53,560 nt of DNA from a virus. Positions within the stretch are counted from its first letter, which is position 1; every line of letters starts with the position of its first letter. The notes under the pieces were generated by a model that was given only the letters and a program-made list of their open reading frames with translations, made no database searches and had not been told where the DNA came from. The stretch is taken from the IMG/VR virus record IMGVR_UViG_3300007765_000007, positions 1 through 53,560 of that record; one strand, 5' to 3'. This document shows, one piece after another, positions 1-8,385 of the stretch. The position numbers and the translations under genes are program-made.

Positions 1-146
1 TTTATAACTTTAACCTTTATAGGTACTTTGAAAAGTTTTTGTAAATATGGTTTTAATTTTCTTGCGTATTTTGGATATTGTGCCCATTCTTCTTTTGAAA
101 TTTTTTCAAGTAAGGATTCGTTTAATATTTTTTTTAACTTAATCAT
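1..146 (-). CDS. Partial hypothetical protein with capsid-targeting-like N-terminus
   Basis: The first ~48 codons of a gene that runs off the left edge. The ATG at 146 overlaps the stop of the upstream gene as ATGA, so translation is probably coupled. The protein begins MIKLKKILNESLLEK, a short amphipathic helix ending in L-N-E, then a basic stretch rich in Lys, Tyr and Pro. The opening closely matches the next gene (MIKLKDIIKES) and the P-loop kinase near 13.7 kb (MIKLQNIIEG). In T4, short N-terminal tags ending in (I/L)xE target internal proteins to the prohead and are removed by gp21. I infer the same role here. Function of the rest is unknown. Confidence 0.65.
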   Translation of the reverse strand, partial: MIKLKKILNESLLEKISKEEWAQYPKYARKLKPYLQKLFKVPIKVKVI

Positions 147-598
147 TTTAAAAGTGTCCAATCTGTAGGTTTACCATATTTTGCTTTATAATACCATTTC
201 TTATCTTTCATACTAAAAATATAAGCAAACTCTTCACCACTATGAAATTTTACTGCATCTCTATTCTTCCACTTACTTGTAGCATTACTTTTCTCTCCTC
301 TATCTCTACCATAAAATACAGTTTCACCTTTTTTTGGACTATCAAATGAATGGTCTTTTCCACCCTTCATACTTTTATCAATAGAAGAAATACCTTGTTG
401 TCCAAGTTTTAATAGTTGTTTAACTTTCATTGGATTATTATAAAATCTTTTTAAATATTTCCCTGCCCATTCTGGATAACCATCCCAATGTCCGTAAGTA
501 CTTACTATTTGTCCATTAGGTGATTCAATACCAACTAACCATCTTGTACCTTCAATAATTAATCCACTCTCTTTTATTATATCTTTTAATTTAATCAT
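143..598 (-). CDS. Hypothetical protein with capsid-targeting-like N-terminus
   Basis: 151 residues, not assigned to a named family. It opens with MIKLKDIIKESGLIIEG, which contains two possible gp21-type sites (I-K-E and I-I-E). The body has a GHWDGYPEWAGKYLKRFY segment (about residues 36-53) and a basic, Lys- and Trp-rich C-terminal half. There is no signal peptide or membrane segment. It lies in the head-gene block with 10 bases to the gene upstream and a 4-base overlap with the gene downstream. A small internal or head-associated protein is my inference from the tag and the position. Confidence 0.7.
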   Translation of the reverse strand: MIKLKDIIKESGLIIEGTRWLVGIESPNGQIVSTYGHWDGYPEWAGKYLKRFYNNPMKVKQLLKLGQQGISSIDKSMKGGKDHSFDSPKKGETVFYGRDRGEKSNATSKWKNRDAVKFHSGEEFAYIFSMKDKKWYYKAKYGKPTDWTLLK

Positions 599-608
599 CG
601 TATTTTCC

Positions 609-1418
609 TTAATAGTTTGTTGTTAATTCAATTCCATTTTTAGGATTTCCCCAAAAACCACGCTGTCGAGTTAATTTGTATTGAGCTTTCATTTTTTTTA
701 CAAACTTCTTAGCCTCAATTTCAGTTTTAAATGTTTCCTTTTTAAACTCTTTATCATATTTAGTAAGAGTAACTGTTGGAACAAAGCTCTTTTCACTCAA
801 TTTCTGAATTTCTTCTCTTATGATTTCTCTTAGTTTTGTTTTTGTTATTTTCATTTTATTATCTATTTCGTTTATCTTACCTTCAGTTATTTTACTCTTT
901 GCAAGTTTTTGCATGAATTGCATTATCTTAGCGGATTCCTTAACAAACTTCAATTCAAACTTATATAGTTCACCCTCTAATTTAAATATCCTTGGGTCTG
1001 TTCCCATATCACCTAATTTCTTTCTGAAGTCTCCCCATGATATTAGAAAGTCTCTACGAGTTTTATAAACTTTATCAAAACCTTTAGTTGCTCTTTTACC
1101 TTCTTTTAAATCTCTATCTTCTGGACCAGTTCCACCGGGTGATTTTAATTTTCTTTTAGGATTCTCTGCCGACATAGTATATCCACAACTCTCTACTTCT
1201 TGACGAATGATTTCACTAACTTTTCTAATTACTTCTTTTGCAACCTTTTCTGGTTTACCTTTATGTTTAGTAGATGCAAAATCCTCTGCATCTTTCTTCT
1301 TCATAGATTTTGCTGCATCCTTTACTTTATCAGAAACTTTGGATGGTGAGAGTTCACCTTTCTGAACAGCATGAACCATTCCCATGAATCGTTGTTGGGA
1401 TTTGGATTTGGCAGGCAT
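609..1418 (-). CDS. DUF3008-like protein fused to a second basic domain
   Basis: 269 residues. Residues 1-55 (MPAKSKSQQRFMGMVHAVQK and the SMKKKDAEDFASTKHKG segment) match my memory of the DUF3008 family, small basic proteins of unknown function that usually stand alone. A linker with the motif SPGGTGPEDRD follows (about 93-103), then a helical region, then from Met189 a helix MKITKTKLREIIREEIQKL and an ~65-residue basic C-terminal domain ending in TTNY. ITEG at 177-180 fits the gp21 cleavage rule. Start: GAGGAGAATAACATG gives a strong ribosome-binding site. It sits directly after the protease gene. It may be a fusion of two small head proteins that the protease separates. An internal start at 854 is less likely because no ribosome-binding site is near. 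Confidence 0.75.
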   Translation of the reverse strand: MPAKSKSQQRFMGMVHAVQKGELSPSKVSDKVKDAAKSMKKKDAEDFASTKHKGKPEKVAKEVIRKVSEIIRQEVESCGYTMSAENPKRKLKSPGGTGPEDRDLKEGKRATKGFDKVYKTRRDFLISWGDFRKKLGDMGTDPRIFKLEGELYKFELKFVKESAKIMQFMQKLAKSKITEGKINEIDNKMKITKTKLREIIREEIQKLSEKSFVPTVTLTKYDKEFKKETFKTEIEAKKFVKKMKAQYKLTRQRGFWGNPKNGIELTTNY

Positions 1419-1419
1419 G

Positions 1420-2043
1420 TTATTCTCCTCGGATTATTTTATTGATTATATCCTCAGCCTTACAATACGAACCACAAGTTCTACCCTGAGTTTGTGCTTT
1501 ATCAACATTCTCACTTAATGGATACATAAATGCACCATGTGTGGATGGATTGGATACAAAATCAAATGCTATTAATTCAAAATCTTTACCTACCTTTAAC
1601 ATTGGTTGGTCATTATCATCTTCGTGTACTGCTTCTACCGAACCCATACCACGAGAACTGATACCTAATTTGATACCATTCTTAAATAATTCTCTTAAAA
1701 TGTTTCCACTTGGTGTAGTTAGAATTTCTACTGTCCCTAACAAATTCTCACCTTCGAAATGCATTTCAGTAATATTATGAGATACATTTTGTAAATTCAC
1801 TACTGAACTATCTGGATGGTCTAATTCACCAAGTGCTCTTTTTTGTTTTACATATCCTTCAGCATAATTCTTTGCTTCTCTCTGTAATATTTCCATAGGA
1901 TACACTCGACCATTTTGATTCTTTGCATCTGCTCTTTGTAATACACCTTTAACAACTAACTTACCATCATTTTCTTTTAATGATTCATTAACTTGTCGTT
2001 TTGATATCTCAAAAGGTATATAATCTACTAATAGTTCTCTCAT
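1420..2043 (-). CDS. gp21: Prohead core protease, T4 gp21-like
   Basis: 207 residues, the usual size for T4 gp21-type maturation proteases (peptidase family S77/U9). These cleave scaffold, capsid and internal proteins inside the prohead after (L/I)xE. Visible features: NGRVYPMEIL near residues 44-53, the catalytic His region GELDHPDS (His76), and the Ser region KLGISSRGMGSV (Ser129/Ser130), followed by a conserved DFVSNPSTHGA segment at 161-171. The C-terminus (NENVDK-like to IIRGE) is variable and may be self-cleaved; QVNES near residue 20 is a possible self-processing site. It lies two genes upstream of the left-edge genes and downstream of the portal, as in other T4-like head modules, so the major capsid gene is probably just beyond the left edge. 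Confidence 0.93.
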   Translation of the reverse strand: MRELLVDYIPFEISKRQVNESLKENDGKLVVKGVLQRADAKNQNGRVYPMEILQREAKNYAEGYVKQKRALGELDHPDSSVVNLQNVSHNITEMHFEGENLLGTVEILTTPSGNILRELFKNGIKLGISSRGMGSVEAVHEDDNDQPMLKVGKDFELIAFDFVSNPSTHGAFMYPLSENVDKAQTQGRTCGSYCKAEDIINKIIRGE

Positions 2044-2044
2044 T

Positions 2045-2503
2045 TTATTTCATCCCTTTAACCATTAAAACACTATCTCTCATAAATTTGGTTACACCAT
2101 CTTTATAAGATTTCTTTATATCTTTTGCCAACTGATCATTTCCTTTTGTTGGGTCTTGTAAAAATACTTGTTCTAATGCAAACATTTGTTTTCTAAATTT
2201 TTGTTCTTGTTTCACTACCATCGATAATGCCTTTTTAGCATCTTTTACATCGGAGGGTCCTTCTGTTATAGATTCACCAGTAAATTGTTTTTTATAATGT
2301 GCATCATCTTTAGTTTTTTGCATCATAGCTTTCTTTTCAATATCTTTTGCCGAACCCTTTTCTGGTTTTGGTCCACTTCCTGGCCCACCTTCTTTTTTTA
2401 ATTTATGGGCTTTCATAGTATCTTCAAGAGTAGGTAATGGTTGTCCAAATTCTCTATTTAGAATATCAAGACCTTCTGCTAAATATTTGTCATTCTGTTT
2501 CAT
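2045..2503 (-). CDS. Probable prohead core or internal head protein
   Basis: 152 residues, highly charged and mostly helical. Not recognised as a named family. It opens MKQNDKYLAEGLDILNREFG, with an L-A-E|G site at residue 10, and has a second I-T-E|G site in the middle (GESITEGPSD), both matching the T4 gp21 cleavage rule. A Gly-Pro motif, KKEGGPGSGPKPEKG (about residues 36-50), is one I recall from head-region proteins of marine phages; its role is unknown. The C-terminal half looks like a coiled coil. Its position directly upstream of the protease (the T4 gp67/gp68/gp21/gp22 neighbourhood) suggests a scaffold core component. Confidence 0.7.
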   Translation of the reverse strand: MKQNDKYLAEGLDILNREFGQPLPTLEDTMKAHKLKKEGGPGSGPKPEKGSAKDIEKKAMMQKTKDDAHYKKQFTGESITEGPSDVKDAKKALSMVVKQEQKFRKQMFALEQVFLQDPTKGNDQLAKDIKKSYKDGVTKFMRDSVLMVKGMK

Positions 2504-3114
2504 TATTGTAATTTCCCAACTTTATTAGCTAATTTAACCAATCGTTCTGAAATTTTGTTCATTGCTTTATGAGTGTTCTTCCAATAAGATTTTGAATCTA
2601 TCTTTAACTCATTTTTCAATTTAACATTCATATCGATTAACTTACTTAATTCATTTAATTTATCTCTAACTTCTCTCATCGATACACCAATCTTTTGTCT
2701 CGGTGTTAATGTGTCATCATTACGATATTTTGTATAACGAGCTTCTTTTATTTCTGTTTTCTTATCAATCTGTTTACCGAATGCAGTTTGAACTCTTGTT
2801 ACACTTGTAATACCCTTTAAACCTTTTTTCAATTGTCTACCAACCATCGTCTTTGCTTGTCCAGCACCCGATGCATCAACTATAATTTTACCAACACCAT
2901 CAACACTAACTGCCCATTTAGCTTCTACAACTTTGAACTCTGTTCCTTTTTCAGCAGTTTTCTTTCTTTTCTCATTCCCTTTAGATTGAAAAGCGTTTGG
3001 TGTAGAATATTCACCACCAGCTGTTGCAGTAGTGGAAACTTCTTTAATTTCTTTTTTGATTATTGTACGAAGTAATTCTGTAAACTTTTTTCTACTTATC
3101 TTTGTGGACATCAT
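2503..3114 (-). CDS. Hypothetical head-region protein with LRxIIKKEI helix
   Basis: 203 residues, unrecognised. It starts MMSTKISRKKFTELLRTIIK; the helix continues KKEIKEVS, followed by TATAGGEYSTPNAFQSKG (about residues 30-47), a Gly/Tyr/Thr-Pro motif I recall next to such helices in other marine phage head proteins. The middle is a small basic mixed domain, and the C-terminal third is a predicted coiled coil. GGGGAG precedes the double ATG at 3114/3111, so either Met may start it. It overlaps the upstream gene by 23 bases and the downstream gene by 1 base (stop/start TAATG). Probably a structural or core head protein. Confidence 0.68.
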   Translation of the reverse strand: MMSTKISRKKFTELLRTIIKKEIKEVSTTATAGGEYSTPNAFQSKGNEKRKKTAEKGTEFKVVEAKWAVSVDGVGKIIVDASGAGQAKTMVGRQLKKGLKGITSVTRVQTAFGKQIDKKTEIKEARYTKYRNDDTLTPRQKIGVSMREVRDKLNELSKLIDMNVKLKNELKIDSKSYWKNTHKAMNKISERLVKLANKVGKLQ

Positions 3115-3964
3115 CTAACTCCCCTACCAATTCATAATATCTCATCAACGAAACAACATTAGAATCTTTTACATGAGTTCCTTTTGTTGTAGTATCCGTA
3201 TGAGTAATTGCTTCGGTTAATTTAATTTTAGTAATCTTATCATCAACTTTTTGTAAATGTGATTTTAAGGTTTTTTTAATTTTTATAACTTCAGCATCCA
3301 TGAATTCTCGTAAAGAGTTAGTATTTGAAAGATTATTAATATACTCTTTCAATAAATTTCTTTGATTTTCATTTAATGTGCTGTATTTTTTATTGAACTT
3401 ATCAACCAATAACTGGTATGTTAACAATCTTAAATCTTTATCTTGTTTATTTAAGTTCTCTTGAACACCACCTTTAGTTTTCTTGGAGCGTTTGACTTTA
3501 GTGATATTTTCGATAATTGTTACTTTACTATCAGTTTCTTCTACTGGAGATATTTTTTCTTTTAAAGATTCACCTTCAAATACATTGTAAATTGAAGCCA
3601 AAAGTTTATATCCTGGAATTCGTGTATTAAAAAAATCTGAAGAATTATAACATTCTTTAATTGTTTTAATTAAATTATATTTTTCATTTCGTAGTTTACG
3701 ATTTGATAATTTTCTACGATTTTTAATTACTGCAGAAAGCAAAATATTTGCTTGTTCATTAGTTTTATATGTTTTTTCCGTCAAAATCTTGTAAAGTTCA
3801 TATTCTTTCCCAAGTTCTGAATTTTGTTTAAATGTTTCTTTTAAAATCTTAACTGCCTTACTATTTTCTGTACCATTAAGTACATCAACAGTTATTTGAC
3901 GAGTCAGCAATTCAAAAAGAATACCAGTATTTTTTATTTTACTGTGCTTCTTGTTATAATTCAT
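3092..3964 (-). CDS. Conserved head-region hypothetical protein
   Basis: 290 residues from the ATG at 3964. I prefer this start to the upstream ATG at 3976, because GGAG inside ATGGAGTGTTTGATG is placed to serve the second ATG. The N-terminal part (KHSKIKNTGILFELLTRQIT, continuing VDVLNG) is a compact helical domain. A basic linker (KVKRSKKTKGG, near 160-170) separates it from a second helical domain of charged coiled-coil character that ends near the C-terminus. It has no membrane segment or catalytic motif. Its position between portal and prohead protease fits a scaffold or core protein, but the sequence alone does not prove this. Confidence 0.72.
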   Translation of the reverse strand: MNYNKKHSKIKNTGILFELLTRQITVDVLNGTENSKAVKILKETFKQNSELGKEYELYKILTEKTYKTNEQANILLSAVIKNRRKLSNRKLRNEKYNLIKTIKECYNSSDFFNTRIPGYKLLASIYNVFEGESLKEKISPVEETDSKVTIIENITKVKRSKKTKGGVQENLNKQDKDLRLLTYQLLVDKFNKKYSTLNENQRNLLKEYINNLSNTNSLREFMDAEVIKIKKTLKSHLQKVDDKITKIKLTEAITHTDTTTKGTHVKDSNVVSLMRYYELVGELDDVHKDK

Positions 3965-4023
3965 CAAACACTCCATTCATGATAAGTTTATACATAAATA
4001 AATATAAAAACTTCAAATAATCG
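3965..4023 (-). promoter_or_regulatory. Intergenic gap with ATATTTAT motif
   Basis: A 59-base gap between the portal stop and the next start, the longest gap in the left half of the window. On the coding strand it contains TTTTTATATTTATTTATG, with the octamer ATATTTAT at 4005-3998. The same octamer occurs in five other gaps. Candidate promoter or processing signal; its direction is not certain, because the complement resembles a T4 late promoter box. Confidence 0.35.
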
Positions 4024-5859
4024 TTATTTATCTTCCGTAAAATCTTTATATTCTTTATCTATTTCTTCACTTTCAATTGTTTCTTTTAATATTTCTCTTG
4101 CTTTACTCCCAAATGATTTTTTTAATCTATCAAAATGTGCTAAAGCCATAGGTATTTTTGGTCTACCAAGTGGATCCCGTCCTCTTGCACTACCATCTTT
4201 ACTATATTTACTTCCCTCTTTTGGTCTACCAGCTCCCTCAAAACCACCTTCAGGTGCTCCACCTTCGTCATCAAAGATAGAACCCGCTAAAGTTTCAGGT
4301 GGTTCTGCCTCATCATCGGCTCCCAATCCAATTGCAGCCATATCACTTGGTGTTCCAACTGAATCACCACTATCTGCTGGATCATTACCCTCATTTTCAA
4401 TTTGAGAATATCTAAATTTTTGTTTCTGGTCTTCTATTAATTCTTTTTCAAGTATTTCTTGTTCTCTTGGTGTAAAATTGAAAATGTGTTTATACACCCA
4501 ATCACTTGACATTAAACTATTGTCTTTTACATCACGAGCTAAATTAACTTTATTACTCCACAATTCAATCTTCTCTTGTTCATAAATTGTAGATGGATTA
4601 GTTAATTTCAATTCAAAGTTTACCAATTCTTCATCTGTATATCCTTGTGCGTATAAATGAACAACTGCAATCTTTGTCAATTCACTTGTTACAATTCTTT
4701 GTATTCTTTCAATTGTACGAGCAAATCTAACATCCTCTGCTGCTAATGTTGCTTTACTTCCAAGACTTTCTTCATATCCAAGAAATGCTTTTGGTATTCT
4801 TAAAGCAGCTAACATACGATTTTTTAAATACTCAATGTCTTCTGTAGTTTCATATTGCATTCCTGGTAATGATTCAACTTGTGTTCCACTATCTCCACCA
4901 CGAACTGGCATAAAGAAGTCTTCTGTAAGATTCTGTATGTTAAATTTCAAATTATAATCACCAGTAGTATCATCCATAAAAGGTGTCTTCTTCATTTTGT
5001 TGATTATTCTTTGCATATAATTGTCAACTTCGTTTGGTGGAATATTTCCAATATCAACTTTGAATACTCTCTTCTCAGGTGCTCTCATGATTCTATGAAT
5101 CAACATAGCATCTTCCATCAATGTAATTTGTTTCCATACTTTACGAGCACTTTCAATCATTGATTTTCCATAAGGTAATAAATTACTATCATTGGCTAAT
5201 CTAAAGTGTGCTATTTGAAAGTTCTCAAATTCAATCTTTTTATTTGTAGTTGAACGAGCAAAATAAGGATGAGCTTGTTCCATAGCTTCTAAATAAAATT
5301 TTGTATAATAAGGATTCTCTGGGTCTTCTCCCTCTGAACGAATTAGTTCATAAGCTGACATTGGAACTACATTATGAATTCCATACTTATCACTAATATC
5401 TAAGTACAAAAAGAAGTCTCCATACTTACACATATTTCTTACCCACGGCCATAGATTAAATTCTATGTTCATAATGTCATAGAATAAGTTATGTAGTATT
5501 TGTTTTATTTGATCATTATCACTTTGTATTTCTAACGACTCACCATACGCACTTTTCATTGTTGATTCATCTGCGTATGTATCAAGTGCAGATGCAATAA
5601 TTGAATCTGCCTCCATTGATTCATAATCTTTAAATAACCCAAGTCGTGCAGCCTGCATTTGTGCGTGAGTGGAATATCCACTATTCGCCATATCCAACCC
5701 ACTATGTAATTTAGAATACCTGTCAACCAAATGTGATTTAACTTGTGATTGAACTTGTTCTGTATCGGCTATTTTTAGTTTCCTACCACCAACATTTCTT
5801 ACAATTACATTTGTACTAAATAATCGTTGTAATCGACTAAATAATGATTTATCTGCCAT
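4024..5859 (-). CDS. gp20: Portal vertex protein, T4 gp20-like
   Basis: 611 residues, slightly longer than T4 gp20 (524). This family forms the dodecameric ring through which DNA enters and leaves the head and on which prohead assembly starts. Diagnostic parts: MEADSIIASALDTYADEST near residues 80-98 (the conserved helix around the wing), NLWPWVRNMCKYGDFFLY near 137-154, the stem and crown region with VFKVDIGNIPPNEVDNYM near 265, LGYEESLGSKATLAAEDVRF near 362, and a low-complexity acidic and Gly-rich C-terminal tail (about 490-560) followed by a basic segment. The start MADKSLFSRLQRLF has GAGG upstream. It lies 12 bases after the terminase, the usual order in T4-like genomes. Confidence 0.95.
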   Translation of the reverse strand: MADKSLFSRLQRLFSTNVIVRNVGGRKLKIADTEQVQSQVKSHLVDRYSKLHSGLDMANSGYSTHAQMQAARLGLFKDYESMEADSIIASALDTYADESTMKSAYGESLEIQSDNDQIKQILHNLFYDIMNIEFNLWPWVRNMCKYGDFFLYLDISDKYGIHNVVPMSAYELIRSEGEDPENPYYTKFYLEAMEQAHPYFARSTTNKKIEFENFQIAHFRLANDSNLLPYGKSMIESARKVWKQITLMEDAMLIHRIMRAPEKRVFKVDIGNIPPNEVDNYMQRIINKMKKTPFMDDTTGDYNLKFNIQNLTEDFFMPVRGGDSGTQVESLPGMQYETTEDIEYLKNRMLAALRIPKAFLGYEESLGSKATLAAEDVRFARTIERIQRIVTSELTKIAVVHLYAQGYTDEELVNFELKLTNPSTIYEQEKIELWSNKVNLARDVKDNSLMSSDWVYKHIFNFTPREQEILEKELIEDQKQKFRYSQIENEGNDPADSGDSVGTPSDMAAIGLGADDEAEPPETLAGSIFDDEGGAPEGGFEGAGRPKEGSKYSKDGSARGRDPLGRPKIPMALAHFDRLKKSFGSKAREILKETIESEEIDKEYKDFTEDK

Positions 5860-5871
5860 ATTTTACCTCAC

Positions 5872-7446
5872 TTATAAGAGCCACTTTAACGACTCTTTTT
5901 TTCTTTCGCGGCCTACTTCCCAATCCCATTCACCATTATCATTGTCTTCGGGTACATATAGACCATCTATATCTTGAAATCTATCAAGAGTTTTCTTTGT
6001 TAATTCAATTCCTTCTGTTCGTAATCTTAAAGCAGTATCACGAACCCATAAACCAATAGCAAAAGACATAACTAAATCATCATTATATCCCCTCATTGCC
6101 TCTGCTCTATTGTTTAGATAAATAAATGTAAATAATTCATCTATCAATCTATTGGAACGAACCGTTACTGACTCATCCCTAAAATATTCCTCTAACTTTG
6201 CAATAATCAAAGGTCGAGTTTTCATAGTGGTACTGAATCCAGCCACCATTTTCTTTTCTTCACTTCTATATCGATTGTTCATTTGATGAGCAATATCGAC
6301 ATATCTTAAATCTTTACTTGTATAAAATAAATTAGGATAATCCCTATCTATTACTTGTTGGATGGTTGCCCAACCAATATTGTTGTTTTCTATAATTAGT
6401 AAAGCATCGTTATATTCTGTTGCAATACTAACTAACATATTACCAAAATCTTTAGTAGGAACTCTACCTTTATACTCTGCCACTTGTTCTACTTTTTCAA
6501 CATCCATAACATGAAATGCACTATAGTCTGCACTATCACCTCTACCAACATCTGCCGTTACCACATAACTCTTTGTATAATTTGGTGGCTCCCACACCCA
6601 TAAATTATTATCAACACCTCGTTTTTCAATTGGTTCTTTCACTTGAGTTTCTCTACAATTTTCCAATATAACACCATCAATTACTGAAGTACCAGAAGTA
6701 ATAAAATCACAATCACACTCTTGTGCTGCACTCTGTATTCCTAACAATGTATCTTGTTCATCTCTCCACTCTTGATTTCTATCTGGATGAACCGTCCAAT
6801 GTAATTTAATAAAATTAAACATTCCACGACCTTCTTCTGCCTCAACCCAATTTTTATGAAACCAATTACCAACTCCGTTTGGTGTAGAAAGTGCAATACA
6901 ACTACCACCAGTAGTTAGTGTTTGTTGTGAAGCAGTCCATATATCATCAATCTTATCAACAAAAGCAGCCTCATCTAATATCAATAATGATAGAGCTTCA
7001 GAACGAGCTGCTTCAGGTCCTGAAGAAACTGCCTTAATCTGTGAACCATTCATATATCGAAGATTTAATTTGTTATCCTCAACACATTTTTGTTTCAACC
7101 AAGATGGTAAATTTGAATGCATAACACGAACTTTCGTTACTAAGTTTTTAGCAACTTCTTGTTTTGTAGCAATAACCAACACATTCTTATCTTGATGAAA
7201 TGTCATCATCCATAAAGAATATCCAGCGGTTAATGTACTGATACCAAGTTGTCGTGCCTTCAAGATAATATTAAATCTATTTTTTTGAAACTCATTTACA
7301 GTTTTCTCTTGAAAATCATATAAAGAAAATGGAATTTTACCCTGTATTGGATGTTGTATTACACAATACTTCTTCATAAAATATGCAGGATCCTGAGCAC
7401 ACTTTACATACTCTTGTTTAATTACTTCTTTAATTTGAGTTGCCAT
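5872..7446 (-). CDS. gp17: Terminase large subunit, T4 gp17-like
   Basis: 524 residues. The DNA-packaging motor: an N-terminal ATPase and a C-terminal RNase H-fold nuclease. ATPase motifs: an adenine-binding Gln region near FSLYDFQEKTV (40-50), a P-loop at 63-71 reading KARQLGIST, Walker B LLILDEAAFV (154-163), and coupling motif ALSTPNG (185-191). Nuclease: TADVGRGDSADYS (297-309), LIIENNNIGWATIQQV, and YNDDLVMSFAIGLW near 480. The P-loop lacks the usual GK(S/T) lysine and instead has Lys63 at its start, a deviant Walker A also known in other terminases. Start ATG overlaps the upstream stop by one base (TAATG) with AGGTG upstream. The small subunit is not identifiable; one of the genes between 8.1 and 8.9 kb may be it. 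Confidence 0.96.
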   Translation of the reverse strand: MATQIKEVIKQEYVKCAQDPAYFMKKYCVIQHPIQGKIPFSLYDFQEKTVNEFQKNRFNIILKARQLGISTLTAGYSLWMMTFHQDKNVLVIATKQEVAKNLVTKVRVMHSNLPSWLKQKCVEDNKLNLRYMNGSQIKAVSSGPEAARSEALSLLILDEAAFVDKIDDIWTASQQTLTTGGSCIALSTPNGVGNWFHKNWVEAEEGRGMFNFIKLHWTVHPDRNQEWRDEQDTLLGIQSAAQECDCDFITSGTSVIDGVILENCRETQVKEPIEKRGVDNNLWVWEPPNYTKSYVVTADVGRGDSADYSAFHVMDVEKVEQVAEYKGRVPTKDFGNMLVSIATEYNDALLIIENNNIGWATIQQVIDRDYPNLFYTSKDLRYVDIAHQMNNRYRSEEKKMVAGFSTTMKTRPLIIAKLEEYFRDESVTVRSNRLIDELFTFIYLNNRAEAMRGYNDDLVMSFAIGLWVRDTALRLRTEGIELTKKTLDRFQDIDGLYVPEDNDNGEWDWEVGRERKKESLKWLL

Positions 7447-7832
7447 TATTCACCTACTAGCTGACCTGTCAACCAAACTGATGTTGATGTGGCCACTACT
7501 CCATAAGTAAACCATAACCACTTGTTCTCATGCCATTTCGGTTTGACAACTTTAATTTTTTCTTTATAAAGTTCATTAGTCTCTTTTAATAAATCAATTT
7601 GATGTAATCTCGTTGAAATTATTAAAGAATCTAAAGCAGAATTTTCTTCTAACTTTTTAACTTGAAGTTCTAAATCTGAAATTAAACTTGTTTGTAAACT
7701 ATCCGATGTTTCGTATTGTTTGAGTTTGTTTGCCCACTCAATTACATCCGATTTAGGTACAGGTATAGTTTCTTCTTCAGATTGTCCATAAAGAAACCCA
7801 ACTAATAGTAATATGTATATAATATATCTCAT
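7446..7832 (-). CDS. Exported or membrane coiled-coil protein
   Basis: 128 residues, unrecognised. The N-terminus, MRYIIYILLLVGFLYGQSEE, is a signal-peptide-like or anchor segment. Residues ~25-90 form a heptad-rich coiled coil (SDLELQVKKLEENSALDSL), and the C-terminus has a second hydrophobic segment (WFTYGVVATSTSVWLTGQLV, about 106-125). No good ribosome-binding site precedes the ATG, which follows an AT-only gap. The two membrane segments with a coiled coil between them could serve lysis (holin or spanin-like) or anchor a virion part. I infer envelope location only. Confidence 0.65.
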   Translation of the reverse strand: MRYIIYILLLVGFLYGQSEEETIPVPKSDVIEWANKLKQYETSDSLQTSLISDLELQVKKLEENSALDSLIISTRLHQIDLLKETNELYKEKIKVVKPKWHENKWLWFTYGVVATSTSVWLTGQLVGE

Positions 7833-7847
7833 ATATATAAATATATA
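7833..7847 (-). promoter_or_regulatory. Short AT-only gap with ATATTTAT motif
   Basis: A 15-base gap holding ATATTTAT on the coding strand (7844-7837), immediately upstream of the membrane protein gene, which lacks a ribosome-binding site. The complement reads TATAAATA at 7836-7843, identical to the T4 late promoter box but pointing against the genes. Candidate regulatory site only. Confidence 0.3.
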
Positions 7848-8129
7848 CTACTTAGAAAATTTCTTCAAATATTTTAAAGCCTCATCACTATCGTCAAATT
7901 CGACAGCTTTCTTAGCTTCAGCAATATGTTTCTTTGTAGTAGTTACCTTTCGTTTAAGGGATGCTACCTCTTTTTTGTTAACTTTCTTCTTAGATTCGAG
8001 TGCAGTAACTTTCTTTTCAAGTTCTTTAGTTTCTGTCTCTTTTACCTTTATTGCCTTGTCTAACTTTTTGACTTCTTCTTTTTTCTTTCCGCCAAAAAGA
8101 AATTCAAGAATCCAATCTATGATTCCCAT
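7848..8129 (-). CDS. Small coiled-coil protein with amphipathic N-terminus
   Basis: 93 residues, unrecognised. It opens with a short hydrophobic or amphipathic helix, MGIIDWILEFLFGGKKK, and continues as an almost uninterrupted Lys/Glu-rich coiled coil (KVKETETKELEKKVTALESK) to about residue 70, then a short acidic and aromatic tail. AAAGGAG precedes the start. It overlaps the upstream gene by 26 bases. The membrane-touching N-terminus and the neighbouring two-segment membrane protein suggest a pair acting at the inner membrane, but this is inference. Confidence 0.68.
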   Translation of the reverse strand: MGIIDWILEFLFGGKKKEEVKKLDKAIKVKETETKELEKKVTALESKKKVNKKEVASLKRKVTTTKKHIAEAKKAVEFDDSDEALKYLKKFSK

Positions 8130-8385
8130 TGTGTTCTCCTTTACTTGGTAAATCTATACCAACTTCGTTACAAATTTCTTCTAATGATAAATATCCAGTT
8201 CTATCATGTTCATCTAAATCCATCAATTTTTCTAATATCATTCTATACACTCTCGTTACTTTATCTGTATCTTCATTATTAACCTTCATGTGATACTCAG
8301 CAGCAACATTACCTAATTGGGAAACCATTTCCATTAATTCAATTATTACACTTTCAGGCAGTATCAAGTTCCTTTGATTCTTCAT
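8104..8385 (-). CDS. Small helical hypothetical protein
   Basis: 93 residues, unrecognised. It contains a helical, acidic segment (PESVIIELMEMVSQLGNVAA, then KVTRVYRMILEKLMDLDEHD) and a Ser/Gly/His-rich tail. AGAGG lies six bases before the start. The gene overlaps its upstream neighbour by 32 bases and its downstream neighbour by 26 bases. Its position one to three genes before the terminase large subunit makes a small-terminase-subunit role possible, but no helix-turn-helix is evident. Confidence 0.65.
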   Translation of the reverse strand: MKNQRNLILPESVIIELMEMVSQLGNVAAEYHMKVNNEDTDKVTRVYRMILEKLMDLDEHDRTGYLSLEEICNEVGIDLPSKGEHNGNHRLDS

